This document shows, piece after piece, positions 23,101 through 35,589 of a stretch of DNA of 64,000 nt; positions within the stretch are counted from its first letter, which is position 1, and every line of letters starts with the position of its first letter. The stretch comes from Klebsormidium nitens. Its lineage: Eukaryota; Streptophyta; Klebsormidiophyceae; Klebsormidiales; Klebsormidiaceae. The notes under the pieces were generated by a model. The model saw only the letters and a list, made by a program, of their open reading frames with translations, did no database searches and had not been told where the DNA came from. The DNA lies in assembly GCA_000708835.1 (NCBI GenBank), contig DF237115.1, positions 94,126 to 158,125 of the forward strand, written 5' to 3'. A program made the position numbers and the translations under genes.

Positions 23101-25870
23101 GTGGAACTCCAGATGAATGGACTCGATTTCAATAATCAAATGGAGACGCCTTTCTTTTACACTAATTTGACATGCCAAGCAAGCGGAGCGATGGAACACG
23201 GAAACGAGGACGAGACGTGAAAAGAAGTAGACGGGCGAATGTACCCTAGGAAAGGGAAAGATTCGGTTCTTACCTATCACGAAGTTGCCATTCCGGAGAC
23301 CGAAGTTGACGTTCTGGGTACCTGGAGCCTGGATGACGACTCCGTTGCTCACCTACAAGTCAGATAAAAGAGCTTTTTTGAACCTATTGACCACTTTTGG
23401 GACACGTTGGAAGAGGAATGCCAGATAGTTACGAAGCACAAGCCTGGTTCATTAGACTTCTTTGCATGCATGCACGAACAAGTTGGAAGGGGGCTGAAGC
23501 GGGTTGTTTTAACACCTACTTTGACTACCAGGACGGTAGACCCAAGGACCAGGGCAACTTGGAGACCTATCGAAAGCAATAGAGCGACAGGGAGCACAAA
23601 AGGGGCAAAGAGGGACGAGAGAGAAACGGACCCTGTAAAGAAGCGTGCAAGTAGACCTGGGTCTGTCAAACGATGACTGTCCGCCTGATAGACTCAAGAT
23701 TGGCGCGCTCGCACTCTCGTTATAAAGTCAGTTCTTTTATCGGGTTGATCAGGATACCCCTGTGAACCCATCCTCTCACCAGGTTACCCAGGCAGCCCCC
23801 AGTGGTCACGTTGAACAGGGCGCCGTTTGCTGCCACGTGGCAGTTTCCGGCAGCTGCAGTCGTGGAAGTGAGGCTCCGTCCGCCGGTGGTCACACCATTG
23901 CTGGTGCTCACACAACCTGCACCATATAAAAAATGGGTTACGTAACAGAGATAGTAAATTGCACGGTCAAAACAGTCTCAAAGAAATCAATTATCCTCTG
24001 GGCCTGCTTGAAAGCTCTTTTCCCATCTACGTAGGGAGGACGTCCCCTTCAAGAGGCTTTCCAGCGACTGAAAGGTGGCTGGAAGTCGCTACTACATTGC
24101 AAGCATGGCCTTTTCGAGTGAGCAGCAAGAGCGGAGCCTCCCTAAGCTCTTGCCTGGGGGATCTCTCACGTGACGCCAGCTATAAGAGGCTCTGTTATTT
24201 AAAAGATACAAATCGCACTCATCTTCCATGAATGAAGTCTGAAACAGAATCACAATCTCGCAACTGCGCTACAGACAGATTCTTCGAGTTCCGACAATCC
24301 GTTTTGTGTCAGGAGGCGTAAAGGCACAACAGAGATGAATCACGAGTGCACAAATATAGGATACCTGACATGCCGCATCCCACGTGCCCTGACTCTGGAA
24401 AGCTTCTATTGGAATCTGTCCCACCACCTTTTAATAGATGCTGAAATATGAATGACAAAACTCTGAATGCTCCCATTCCAATGCTTCAATTCCACCTGAT
24501 AGCCTGCTTTGCCTGCTAACCAGCAGCTCAACAAGCCTTTGAACAGGCGCATATGACCAAGTCTTCCCATCTCATTCGCTGAATCCCTGGAAACGAGAAC
24601 AACGAGAGCATCAAACATGGACTCACCGGCAGCAGGGGGGAGGACAACAAACTGGCCTATGGGGTTGTGCAGGATGCTCAAGTGTCCCGTTTGAACTGTC
24701 CCGTTTGGGCCATTGTTCTCAATCAGGTAAGTCGTGATGTTGGCTGCGCCGTCGTTGTTTGTGCTATTGAATGCGGGGTACTCGACCTAGAAGGCCAGTC
24801 AGTAAAGCTTCAGTCTTGCTGAACAAGTCTCTGAGCGATGCATATTTGGACTTACAAAAGCTTTCTGAAGTGTCAATGAGTGATGAAATGTGATAGGAAC
24901 TTTCCAATTGAAGACGGCAAATGATAGTATGTCGAAAGGCCAGATATGGTTGGGGCAATGCACCACAAGAGAAGCAATTTGAGAGAGAGAAAGTCATGGT
25001 TAGAAAAGAAAGTTCTCTGTTTGACGTTAAGTACTGTTGTTCCAAGTCGGGGGACTCGATGTAAAGAATGGTCGTCATTTAACCAAGAACATCCTCCATG
25101 TCAGCTGGACTCAACCTGCTGGAAACATGAGAAGGATTCATATAGAAGAATAGAATGGCTCGTCTCAGCCAGATCTCGAGCCTTGCTTCTTGTGATATGT
25201 CTTCGTAAAACTTGAGAATCGGGGCCTCTATTTTCACATAACTATCAAGTCCCGCTACAACTCGCCAAAAACTGTCACCACTTTATGGTGCTCTAAATTA
25301 ACTATCCTGAGTGGATTCAAGACTTCAGCTTGGTTGAATGAGGTATGAAAAGCATTATGCAAATGTTTCATGTCAGTGGTTTCTACACTCAGGCATTAAG
25401 AGTTAGATACTGGCCACTGTCCAATCCTCAGATGTTATTTCATGCCTGAGCGGACGCCCAGGGAATGGAAGAAGGATGTACTCTGATGCATCAAGCCTAT
25501 CGAAGTTTCATATGACAAGCTATGATGGACACTCTGTGCAGAAGCTTGTCCCCAGATCTTGGTGTGACGAAGAATGCTGTCCATTTGGTGGTGCCATCAG
25601 TGCACACTCCTAGATAAGGTCAAACCGCTCGAGAATCATCGAATTTTGCAGGCAGGACACAATCTCATCGATATGTCACAACATTGTAGTGTTGCACTAC
25701 AAAGGAAAAACTTTTCTCCCAGAATCAGACTTTCAAGCTGGACGAAACCGATTGGATGCATCTCTCACCTGTGGGAGGTTAGTGGTGATGTTCTGCCCGA
25801 ATGCTGCATGCACCGCCAGGCTCACGACAGCGAGCAGCAGTGCATTCCTTGACATAGCAGAGGGCGCCAT
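14055..25870 (-). CDS. Secreted phosphodiester glycosidase (NAGPA-like) with Cys-rich module array
   Basis: Thirteen exons, phases all consistent, 710 aa: 25769-25870, 24627-24786, 23780-23916, 23274-23352, 21931-22091, 20739-20962, 19737-19872, 18710-19039, 17352-17495, 16386-16577, 15585-15776, 14616-14807, 14055-14138. Exon 1 is a signal peptide (SRNALLLAVVSLAVHAAFGQ). Exons 2-6 form the phosphodiester glycosidase domain of animal NAGPA, the enzyme that uncovers mannose-6-phosphate: GYVSALEAQG, LTSGVVWLVKGG, SARTAIGHNAAGEILLLQLD, GQSNVRGASLYDVADLL, AVNAINLDGGGSSAFV, LSSYPSD. Exons 8-12 each begin CFNA, contain CCPG and end PNQ at a phase 0 border. The last exon is a short module ending PFCA and a stop. 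Mannose-6-phosphate sorting is not established in green algae, so the natural substrate is unknown; a cell-wall or extracellular phosphodiester is a guess. Use of every module exon in one transcript is an assumption. Confidence 0.8.
14870..16665. repeat. Dispersed intron motif next to cassette copies
   Basis: The motif gtatcagcgtacatggatga occurs at about 14872, 15041 and 15850, with a degenerate form near 16640. Each time it lies just to the right, in window coordinates, of a complete or truncated cassette. It marks the edges of past duplication units. Confidence 0.6.
15140..16660. repeat. Segmental tandem duplication of about 800 bp
   Basis: The cassettes at 15585-15776 and 16386-16577 sit in the same larger unit. 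Matching introns run through ggaggacgggtgagg (15196 and 16018), tacacatgcgatgtc (15388 and 16197) and tgatcagtcaagcggtg (15551 and 16353). The offset is about 801-822 bp. The unit therefore covers an exon and its flanking intron, so duplication rather than retroposition made it. Confidence 0.8.
19990..20260 (-). repeat. Decayed copies of NAGPA-like exon 7
   Basis: Two degenerate copies of the start of exon 7 (functional copy 19737-19872, LNATVNGQTFSF) lie in the intron before it. The one ending near 20250 still reads NLNATLNGQAFAFLPKQ. The one near 20060 has drifted further. Neither keeps the downstream CDPTSQNPNQ end. Confidence 0.7.
20940..21265 (-). repeat. Repeated intron-exon junction of NAGPA-like exon 6
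   Basis: The junction at the start of exon 6 (gcaaagtcctgggaaaagga on the plus strand, near 20954-20973) recurs near 21090 and near 21240. The following intron bases (ggtgtcaaa, ctggcc) are repeated too. The extra copies hold only a few codons of exon sequence. Units are about 125-155 bp. Confidence 0.75.
22105..22300 (-). repeat. Decayed copies of the start of NAGPA-like exon 5
   Basis: Exon 5 begins GYVSALEAQG (plus strand ttgcgcttccagagccgaca, near 22066-22085). Degenerate copies follow at about 22131-22157, 22195-22220 and 22260-22283, with repeated intron bases such as gaaaagcagact between them. Frames and splice sites are no longer intact. Confidence 0.7.
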
Positions 25871-27781
25871 TCTGGATAAAAGCTGCCAATGCCAGCTCTG
25901 AGCAGACTGCAGCTTGCAAAAGAAAACGCAGAAGCTAGCCGAATCTGACAAACAAAGAGGTAGCAGCTGCAAAGGCGTCCTTTTGCTGGCACCCTTTTGA
26001 TTTAACTTCAATGATGGCTTTGCTGCCAGGTGCCCATGGCACGTTCTCTTCATTGACTCATGAGTCATGTCAGTCACTCCCTCGATTTCCTCCTGGCAGA
26101 TTCGATCTTGAACTAGCGTGGGAACTGTCTTTGAGGACTCGATGTGTTGCTTTGATCATCTACGGCCGCGATTGTAAGATGAACTAAACCCGTCCAAATG
26201 GCAGATTTCGTGCCGTTGGATAGGATGGGATGCCGAATTGGCCCACTGAGTCCAGACAATCGACGGCTCAGGCAGTATGGCAGCTTAGCGCGCGCGGCCG
26301 CGCGGTTGAAGGCGTACGGTAGTATCATAAACATAGGTACAAACATCGCATGCCAATGGCAATGGAGAACCCTATGGCCGCACTGGCTATGGCGTGCGAA
26401 AAGACCCTGAGACCATCGTGATATAGAACGCCCCACGACCCGGCGACCTTCCGAGTCTGCCGTCCATTGCTGCACGTCGCAGAACGCTAGAAACGCTAAT
26501 TAACATGTACCTGAGTTACAATTGCTGTTCATCATGCTTGCGTCAAATGGGTCCTTCACTCATTCCTCCGGCTCACCAAAAGACCAAACATAAACGAAAC
26601 TCTTCCCCAAGCTTTGAAGCATTGGGCAGGTGAATATTATAACGGTCTGACGTTTTGCATTACATCAGTTTGTTCGTACTCGAGAAGCCAGAATATAGCG
26701 GCTTTACTGCGACATTCGATCGGGCCCGTCTAGCTGCGTTGCGCCGCCCAACTGCCCAAGGATTGAGATCCAACTTTTTAGATTAACGGGGGGTCGAGCC
26801 CCGGGCTATATGCAGAGGCTGCACCATCGACTTAGAGTTGCGGATATACTTGCAGCGCGGCCGGTATATACACCGACTGATAAGGCACAGTTCTTATATC
26901 CATGGCCCAAAGTTTCACGGGATTTATCTGATTACTTATGTGCCATGACCGTATATATACGCAAGGCTTGTATACAAGCCTATAGCTAGCCTACAGGAAA
27001 AGAAACCAACAACTGACAACTTGTATGAATACACGACCTTGCATCATGATGTATGAATTATTCCACGACTCAACGAAAGCCATCTTACTGCCAATAGTAA
27101 CACCTAGAACGATCACAAGCAAGAGACGTGTGTACCAACGTAGGCCGTGTATGCTTGTACCAACCTAACACAACAATGTCCGACTGGAAGGGATTGTAGT
27201 CCCGATCGCGTCAAACGCGCACCTTCAATACAGGGAAATGTCCAATCTTCTGGCCCTCAAGTATGCCTACAATGTATCAAGTGTCCGTACAAAGGAAGTT
27301 TGGCAATGGTTGCTGCTAAGATCGACTGATCCCTAGGTACTTACGAATGACTGTCCCGAGCGCAACAGTCTCCAAGGTTATCCAACGCGAACCGTTCAAT
27401 TAGATCAGCAGTGGCGATGGATCAACATAAGCCCGGCCACCTCCAAACCGGGTTAAAACTCCTCCGTATTTGCTGGCTATAGTTCTCGTCTAGATTCAAG
27501 ACCTATTTACCACTTAGAGCCGGCGGCGCCGTGGAAAACGTTTAGTACCATCATGGTTAGCCCCTCTTTATTGCCTATGTTTGAAGTCAATTTCTCGTCA
27601 AATGAGCAAATGCAATGATTAGCCATGCTAGCTACGGCTAGACCGATAATCGTAACCCACCCTCCATAGCACTTGAGCTTTGTTACGTTCAGCGCCCTAC
27701 GCAAGTCAAGAATGCATCGCAAGTCGAGGTTTGAGCGCGACCCTTTCCAACCGGCCCGCCGGAGCAATGGAAGAGGCCTTG
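25871..27781. other. Intergenic region between NAGPA-like and STAR genes
   Basis: Promoter side of the NAGPA-like gene and 3' side of the STAR gene, both on the minus strand. Several short frames, none with a recognisable domain or matching splice sites. I searched by eye for tRNA-like folds around 26780-26810 and found none convincing. Confidence 0.45.
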
Positions 27782-30700
27782 TCAGCCGAGGGGTTCTCTC
27801 CGCAAGCGCTTCATTTCGGCGGATAACATGCCCATGGAGACCCGCGCAGGGCTCAGCGAGGGCCCCCCGCCCTCCACACGCAGCGTCCCGTTCAAGTAGG
27901 CCAACTCGCGCAGTTGAGCTTTCTTGACTTGGTCGTTGCTCTCGTCCTGCACAAACGCAGAGGTTGTTTGAGGATGATTGCTTGACCTCCGGAATGATAA
28001 GTAGACACTATCGGTTTGTCAAAAGCATCGAAACCAGGGCAGGCCTGATCGATCTTCGGTGAACGTCGCAGTAATAGCCAACATGAAATTTCCAGTTGAG
28101 AGAGGACACAGTACGATGCAGACATTACTGACGGCTCGACAAGTTCGTAAACGAGCTTCAGTCCGCACTCAAGAAGGAACAACTATTCAGCCCTCAAATG
28201 CTGGAACATTTACCACTGGCTTTGTTGAGTACGTGAAAGCAGAGATTCGCACGTGGCGCGACATGCTGACTGACTCCGAACCGAAACCCCAAGCAGTTAT
28301 ACTGAGATATGCCGCGAGGTATCCGCCGTCCCAGATTGACCCCCTTGATGGGTTCGCAGGCAATCTTCCTTCAAGGATCAACGCAACATACTGAAACAAA
28401 AGCCTGAAACTCACGACTGGCTTGATGAGTTCGTGAATGATCTCTACGGCCTGGCTCAGTTGTGCGTCCACGATGCCTAGCGGCATCTCAGCCTCGATGT
28501 GCACATGCAGCGGCTCCTTCAGGTGCTCGAACCCCGGCTTGTCCCGCATCTTCTCCTCCTGCGAAACCGGTGAGACCGCGGTAAGATTAGGGGCTCAGAT
28601 TTTCCTCCAGGCCTGACAGTGTTTAAGCGCAATCTGCGGCCGACCACGACCAGGGAACTTTTACTGTGACGCCTTAACGACTGAGTCTGGAGTTACAGCG
28701 GCCTTGAGGTGCTCGAAACCGGGCTTGTCCCGCATCTTACCCTCCTGCAAGATCAGGAAGGCCGCCGTAACGCTAGGAGCTGAAATCCGCCAGACGCTAC
28801 AGCGTTCTGGCCGACCAAGACGTAAAATTCAGGACAGAATAGGTCGAGACTTCGGTTGTGGCCTGAGCTAGTCCCGCATCTTCTCCTCCGAAAACAAGAA
28901 CAACATCGTCGGAGGAAATCGGGAACAGCATCGTAACATTAGGTCCCTCAACCGTCACAGCATCATATCCACGCAGCGGACGACCAAGGTATCCGGACCA
29001 ATGATTCGTAACGCTTTCACGTAGCCCCACTTTCGGCGTTACAGCGTTCATAGCTGTATTGTCGAGCGGCAAGAAAAGCCGAAGGCAAGAGGACTCAATA
29101 ACATTACTTTCCCGGCTTGTCCCGCTAAGTCTTCCACACGATCATTACATTTGCTTTGCGCTAAGGTCTAACGTTCTCCAGAGAATACGGCGTCCACCAG
29201 AATCCCACCAGAGGAACTCTTCGGGGTTTCATGCCCACGCAAAACTTCCAAGACCCTTGGTCGAAACTGGGCTGTCCGTCTCCCGTCCGGCACGAAAAAG
29301 ATAAGGCTTTCTGAGGCTCACTCTAGCTCGTCTTTCCGATGCTGCAGTTCCTGATTACCCGTCAGCGCAGATTTTCCCACGGTCAGGAACAAAGACGCTG
29401 GTACTGTGGCCTCCGTAATCGGAACAGCCTATTACCAAGAAATGTTTAACAAAAGGCACTGTAACTCCAGCTCGCATCTGGGCGCTCCGTGACTAACGTC
29501 CCGAGCCAGCCCAGAAAGACCTCGCCCAACCGGTGAACCGTTGAATCCGGTGAAGCGGTGAACCGGTGAACCATTGAATCCGGAAAACCCCTTTTGCACG
29601 GTAAGTTTGCTCGGGCCGGAGATCAAAAAAGTGGTGTCCGCGGAATATTGGCTCTTACATAGCTCCGTAAGGTCCTGGATTCGGTCCCTCTTACCTTTAC
29701 TTGGTCCTTTATTGAGCCGCGCCCTCGTATCAGCACCTTGCAGCCGGTCCCCGCTTCTATCCGTTTCAACGAGTTGCCCCGCGGCCCCAGTATTCGCCCC
29801 ACGAAGTTGTACTGCGGGGAAAAAGCGACACGTGTCAGGTCCGTAAAACAAAATTTGAACCTTCCTGGACTGTCTCGCAACCCAACTATCAGATGTCGGC
29901 CGAACAAAATCTTTTCCCTTATGTTTCTTCCAAAAATGAAAACATCGTGATGGGCTACTTGCCAAGCGAGACTTTTGACCTCCCGCCACCGTCTCACGGA
30001 TCAAGGTTTTTGTGGCAAGGTCCGGTGCCTTCCAATCAATGAAAATTAAAGACGTCTTCACCAGACCGTACCTTCCTTCCGATGCAAACTGCTGACCAAC
30101 CCCTCTCTGCCCTCGAGGGCAGAAACTTGTTTTCGACAGATGTCAATCAAGCAAAGGGCCTTTCTCGACCGCTTCAAGACGCACATTTACCAAAGCAGAC
30201 CCGTCTTTCAATTCTCAAAAGGCATAGGTCACCTCCGCAGCTTTTCACTCGACCGCCACGGTTTCAGCCTTTCTCAAGGCATAATCTCCACAAAACGTCG
30301 GTTACTTCTCAGTACGTCTCTCCTCACCCGAATACATGGCTGCCAGATTGCAAGCCTTTCTCGACTATTGCAGCTAAAAGGAGGGTTCACTCTTGAGGTA
30401 AGACCTCTTGGAGTAAGACCTCACGTTCGATTACCTAAGGGTTCGTGCCAAAGCAGACTTGTATCCCGGACTGAGAAGCGGATGAACCCGCTCCTGAAGC
30501 ACAACCTTACATTCGGATATTTGTCGACCGGAACTTCGACCTTCCTCGACCGTTTCACGACGGGCCCTTGGGCGAGCGAACCCTGAGAGGCGCTCCAGCC
30601 CATTCCGCTTGCGCCGCTAGGAGACGGGGCGCTCTGGTGCGGATAACCCTGCATATTGTTTTTCAATTCAAAAAGATGCCCCATATGCCTGACAGGAACG

Positions 30701-33639
30701 AATCAAAGCAACGGTTACATACTCTGCGATTCGGATCACTTTTAGAAAATGATCAAATTGTCTCAAAAATGCAAAGCCGATGGCCAATCAATCAGAAAAG
30801 CCAGCGGAGACCCGAGTCTGGCCAGGCAGTGAGACACAATTTTGGGAGGTGGACCGTCTAAGAAGGCAGAAGACTTTGACGTGTGGTTCTCGACTTTAGA
30901 GGGAGCTAAGGAATGGGTCCTGGTGTTCTATGGAAGAAAAGCACCCGTTCAGGCCAACTTTGCATTCTACCATTTTCGCAGAAGATTCGCAGCATCGTCA
31001 GAGGCCCGAACAGAGTGTTCTGAGGACGCCTGATTGGCTTGTAACCGGCTGCCCGCTCAAAGGAAGACGGCTCTTAAGACAAAGTCGACAGCTTTGAGGT
31101 GTACGATGAAGCTGTCACCAGAAATTGACAGGTGTCCAAAGCTCCTCACCTCTGGCGACATTGCGGGCCAGTTAGTTGGGGAGTCAGGGGTGCGAGGGGT
31201 TCCGGGGGAGGGGTATGCGGCACCAAAAGACGACTGACGACTAAGGACGCTATCTAGGGTCAGGGAGTCGGTGTCAAACAAGGAGGCGCTCTCAGCTACT
31301 CGGGCGATTTCTGCGCACAAGAAAAGTCATGCGATTTGGGTCAGGAGAAGACATTGGGAAAGGGATCTGGACGCAATCCTGGGGCTAACTGCGCACAAAA
31401 ACCAAAGGGGATCTCAGGCCTTAGGCTCTGAAACAAGCGTGAAGACGCAGAGTCGAGCAGAGAGCCACTGGGAGTTGGAAATAAGCAGCAGTCTTCCAGG
31501 CAGAGTTTTTAAAAGCATCTGGGCACCCAGCCATGGCGAAGCAGATTTAGAGTTGGAATTTATTTCGCTCATCCCCTGTGTCCATTTCAGAGTACTCGTT
31601 GTCCAGAGTGGGCGCGGAGGGAATCAACAATATGCTTACCTTGCTGCAACAGCCTACTGCAGTTTGGTAGCACCTCTACAAAGGGCGCCAACTTCTGCCG
31701 TTCAAGAAGCAAAATAGCAAGGTACCTGGACGTGAAAAGAAACACATTCAGGGGACGTTTCAAGTTGGCAACCTTGTAGACAAGGGATGTAGACAGATTC
31801 CTTGTTGAAGCGTTCAATAGGAGTTACAAGACCAGAGGCAAGTGCCCTGCAAACAAACATGAGACACTAGTGGTGAATAACAGTCTCACTGCCGAATCTC
31901 CGACGCCGAATGTAACAAATCCGTGATCTTAAGTGTACCTTCAAAGTCATAGAGGCAAAGGGAGGAGATCTCACAAGTATTCCCAGCCTTACCCAGACAA
32001 TTAAGCAATTCAAAACATTGAATCTTAAGCGTATGAACAAGGATCAACTTGGGCTGCGACAAATTGCACTTGACAGAACCTGGTAACAAGCGGATCTAGC
32101 ATGCCAGCTGGCGCTGAACATCGTATAGATCTCAATTACTTCAATCTAGACGGATGAACCATGTCAACAGAGTGGCCCTTCACTGTCCTACAGCAAACTC
32201 TTTTCCACTCCTCTCCAGCCCAACTCAACTGCCGTCTTGCAGTACTCGCATGCTGCCTTCCAATCCCTGGCATGCAGCTTAAGGTGAAGGAAAAAGGGCT
32301 ATCTAAATGAGCCGCATAGTTTTGTTCTGATCAAAGCGGAGTGACACTTGACCCGAAATGCACTTAAGACAGCCTTCATCCAGCTTTTTGATCAGACAAA
32401 GGCCCAGGCTTCCATAACAGAAGCCCAAACAGAATGGAAAGAGGGAAAAAGGACTTCAAATAGACAAAACACCCATCTGAGACGGCTGTTTGATAGCATC
32501 GACAGTTCCATTCTTGTCCTGAGCCATGTTGGGAAGACCAGAGGACCCAAGAGAGCATGCATGTAAGTTTTCAGCGACAATTGCTTATCTACCAGATCCT
32601 TGTCTGGACGGTTTTCTTGTGGCAACCCACATGCGCTTCGCTGAACAGGTGGTTGAGGTCCTGGCATTGCGAATGTTGCAAGTGATCTGCATCTGAGCCG
32701 CCTTCTCTACTTTTCAAGCTGGTAACCTCTTCAACTGGTAAACTCTTCAACAGGATTTTTTGGCCACCTAGACTCTGATTTTCGAATCTCTAGCTGAAGG
32801 GCATCGACATGCCATGATCTGGGAAATAGCTGACACAAGCCATTGTCTGACATTGGTAAATGGAGGGTAGCTGGCTGCGAGTCCGTACAAGCACAGTGCT
32901 ACTTTTGACACAACTTTCAAAATGGGCACTTTTGAAACAATGAAGTAAAAGCTCAGTCATCGAAGAACTTGGCAAATGCTGTGTACTGCGAAGCTGTTGC
33001 GATTCTCCGAAAAAACTGGGCGGCTAAACATGCCCCTTTCAGTTGACAAACAGTAAGTTGAAACCGGCACTCACTAAGATCGCACGATTTCATGACATGC
33101 TGGTTTTTGTTTAAACCGTTACACGGCATTCTTGAAGATTGGCTGGAAAAGCCAAAGCGAAAGGCCAAAATGGTTGCCTTTCTGAAAACTGCCCCTTAAA
33201 CCAAGGGTGGGGGACTCTAATGCCAGAAAGTAAAATCTTCTGGTTGGTAGTACTAGGTACGACCACATTTGAACATACCACCAGAACAAGAATCCAGGGG
33301 GCACAGCATTGAGCAGACAAATCGCGTGGTGACTGAAATACTTGATTGACCAATTCTAAAAGGAACCCACAGATACCTCTTCACAAGCATTCTGAATCCT
33401 TACCCAAGCTTTTCCAGTTGAGTACTGCAGATCTGAATGGGGAACAAGCTGCCCACAAAGCCCAATCACAGAACCAGGGTTCGTTGACACCACCCCAGAA
33501 CATGACAGCTGGCAGAACACTAACTCAGCGAGCCAACAGCTGGCGCTCACCTTTCGCTGGCACTCCCGGCCATCTCCGTCTGCCGGCTCCCATAATCTGC
33601 CGACAGCCCCGAAGAATGCCCATGAAACGACGACGACAT
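27782..33639 (-). CDS. STAR/KH-domain RNA-binding protein, plant SPIN1/QKI-like
   Basis: Seven exons give a complete 297 aa protein with all phases matching: 33551-33639, 31640-31725, 31150-31310, 30511-30648, 29701-29811, 28415-28558, 27782-27946. Order of parts: short N-terminus; plant STAR dimerisation segment ([34 protein letters not shown]); Ser/Pro linker; [15 protein letters not shown] leading into the KH domain ([55 protein letters not shown]); QUA2-like tail ([33 protein letters not shown]). The GPRG loop typical of RNA-binding KH folds is intact. Such proteins bind mRNA and affect splicing or stability. The first intron is about 1.8 kb. The start at 33639 is the Met nearest the conserved part; the frame stays open to 33816, so a longer N-terminus is possible. 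Confidence 0.9.
28511..29135 (-). repeat. Tandem copies of the start of STAR exon 6
   Basis: The true exon 6 start ([15 protein letters not shown]) lies at 28511-28558. Its plus-strand core (cggcttgtcccgcatcttct) recurs in weaker form at about 28724-28747, 28870-28888 and 29110-29127. The intron following each copy is also similar (gtaagattagg, gtaacgctagg, gtaacattagg). Units are about 165-240 bp. The copies lack the rest of the exon and its donor. Confidence 0.75.
30130..30570 (-). repeat. Degenerate copies of STAR exon 4 end
   Basis: The plus-strand motif ctcgaccgtttcacgac of exon 4 (near 30545) recurs as ctcgaccgcttcaagac near 30165 and as a weaker form near 30247. These lie in the intron just downstream of exon 4. 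No complete exon remains. Confidence 0.5.
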
Positions 33640-34471
33640 GGGCTCGAGGCTGCTCTTCAGCTCTGCGCAGTCGTACAGCGCCTGAAGAGATTGCGAGCCC
33701 CCGCTGCCGCAGACTGCATGCTCGTCTTCCCAAGCGACACCCAGTGCCTCACTTCGAGCAACGCCTCTCCAGAGCTGGAAGGTTGCACCGCCTATACCTG
33801 TCCCCACCCTAGTCATCCTCTAGCTTCAGCAGTCAAAAGTGCATGGCTCTCCACTGGGACCTAGTGGGCTGATCTCAAAGAAGCCGTCTTCTTGTTCTTC
33901 GTGGCCCTGGAGGGTGGGCCCCAGACTGGTAAAGTCAGGTTTAAACTGGCCGCGGTTCACGTGTGGGGACATCCAAGTGGAAAGCACCCGCCCCCTCGGA
34001 AGACGCCACGTGGCCTTCCAAAAATTGCAGATTTGTGCACATATCCGAAAGTATTATATTTGTTGTAAGCTCATAGCGGTACACTGGAATAGTTCCTTGC
34101 TTCTTAGCTCCTTCGACAGTTTCAGAGGAAAAGGGTCCGCAAAAAGCAGTTCATATCCATCATTTTCATGGTTCATAAGGGTTTATTTGACGCACCAGAA
34201 CGCAATCCCGCTGTTCTCGAAACCGTCTGTAGAAGTTCGAAAGCCTGACTTTGCTAAACTTGGTCACCTGCAAACCCAATAAGAAACGACTTTCCGGGAT
34301 TCGGAAAATGGTTTCGCAGGCTTGCTACCTCAATTCCGCTATATCCGTGCAGGGCATTTAATGCTTCAGATTCATGTACGGACGAAGAGTCGAAGATGGA
34401 ATACAAACCGATTATCCAGTCTACCAGTACCGGTAGCTTGGTAGGTACCTTCGAGTAGGCAGGGGGGGCTG

Positions 34472-34850
34472 GAGATATAAATAAAGTTTAATACCTATAA
34501 GGCAATGTGACCAATAAGGTACTGTATTGCGTAAGAGGACTGTACGTTTAATGATTGCGCGGTCGTACCCCGCGCTGCGCGGTGCGTACCCGAGAAGCAG
34601 CCGGGCCTACCCTGGGACATTAGGGTCTCGCAAGCAACCGGGTGACAAGCAGGCCCTCCCTCTGACATTAGGGTCTCGCAAGCAGCCGGGTGACAACCGG
34701 GCACTTCCCAGTAACATTAGGGTCTGTCGGTCACATTACCCTAGGTTTTTAGTGTTGCCCGGGGCCTCACATGTACAATATTCCTCTACGGTTGAACAAA
34801 TTCCTTATAGGGAACGTACCTTATAGGTATTAAACTTTATGGTTATCTCT
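34472..34850. mobile_element. MITE-like element with 22-bp perfect terminal inverted repeats
   Basis: Positions 34481-34502 and 34819-34840 are perfect inverted repeats of 22 bp (ataaagtttaatacctataa plus gg). Weaker matching continues outward (ggagatataa against ggttatctctgg). The interior is about 316 bp and has no transposase. A candidate target site duplication is not obvious, so exact ends are uncertain. The size and structure fit a non-autonomous DNA transposon. Confidence 0.75.
34617..34735. repeat. Short tandem repeat inside the MITE-like element
   Basis: The unit acattagggtctcgcaagca, followed by ccgggtgacaa, occurs twice, about 50 bp apart, with a third partial copy (acattagggtctg) before 34735. 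It fills much of the element's interior. Confidence 0.75.
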
Positions 34851-35589
34851 GGAGCTGAGGAGTCACAGCGTACCTACACGGTTTAAAGCGTGAATCAATT
34901 TGTTGATTATTCGACGAGACGATAACAATAACACCCACTTGCCGATTGGGCTCCAGAAACGCGGAAACTTTCTAAATTTAGGCAGCGGCCAGGAAACACG
35001 TGGGCGCCTGCTTCTTGGACTTCATCCAGATAATTACATCACGAGAGTTCTCTGCCCGACACGTTGGACAAAAGTACAAGTACTGGAATATTGCGCGCAA
35101 TCCTAGGGATTGTAAGAATCCTAACCATCATGACCCCGATGCAAACCTGAGATTCGTACATCAGGGCGTCCCGTACGGCGAGCATATTGCATGCAATGTC
35201 AACCGGGTCTCTCTATTGGGCCGTCGCTTGAGTGCCGATCACTGTTCCAAATTAATCGTGCTTCTGCACTGCAGTGCAATGGAACCGGTTACCGCCGCCG
35301 ACCGAGAGGCCGGCAAAGCCTTGACGCCGGCATGACGACCGAGTGCTATCTGCTGACTAGCCTGGGCCGCAGCACGGCCCTGAGTGACCGGGAGACGGGA
35401 GCCGCCGGGCGTACGTCGAGAGTTAGTAGTGGGGACTGAGGAGTTGAAACTTAGGACACTCGACAACGTACAAGGTACAAGGTACCTACTTCTTGCGTTG
35501 CAACATCAATGTGCACGTGTGTATGTACTAGGTATGCGAGCCAGGGCCCAGAACTCGGGCTGTCGGATCAGACGAGAAGCCGAAGCAGG

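Noticed and set aside
26780-26810. Possible tRNA T-arm (ggtcgagcccc)
   Set aside because: I could not fit an acceptor stem, D-arm and anticodon arm around it.
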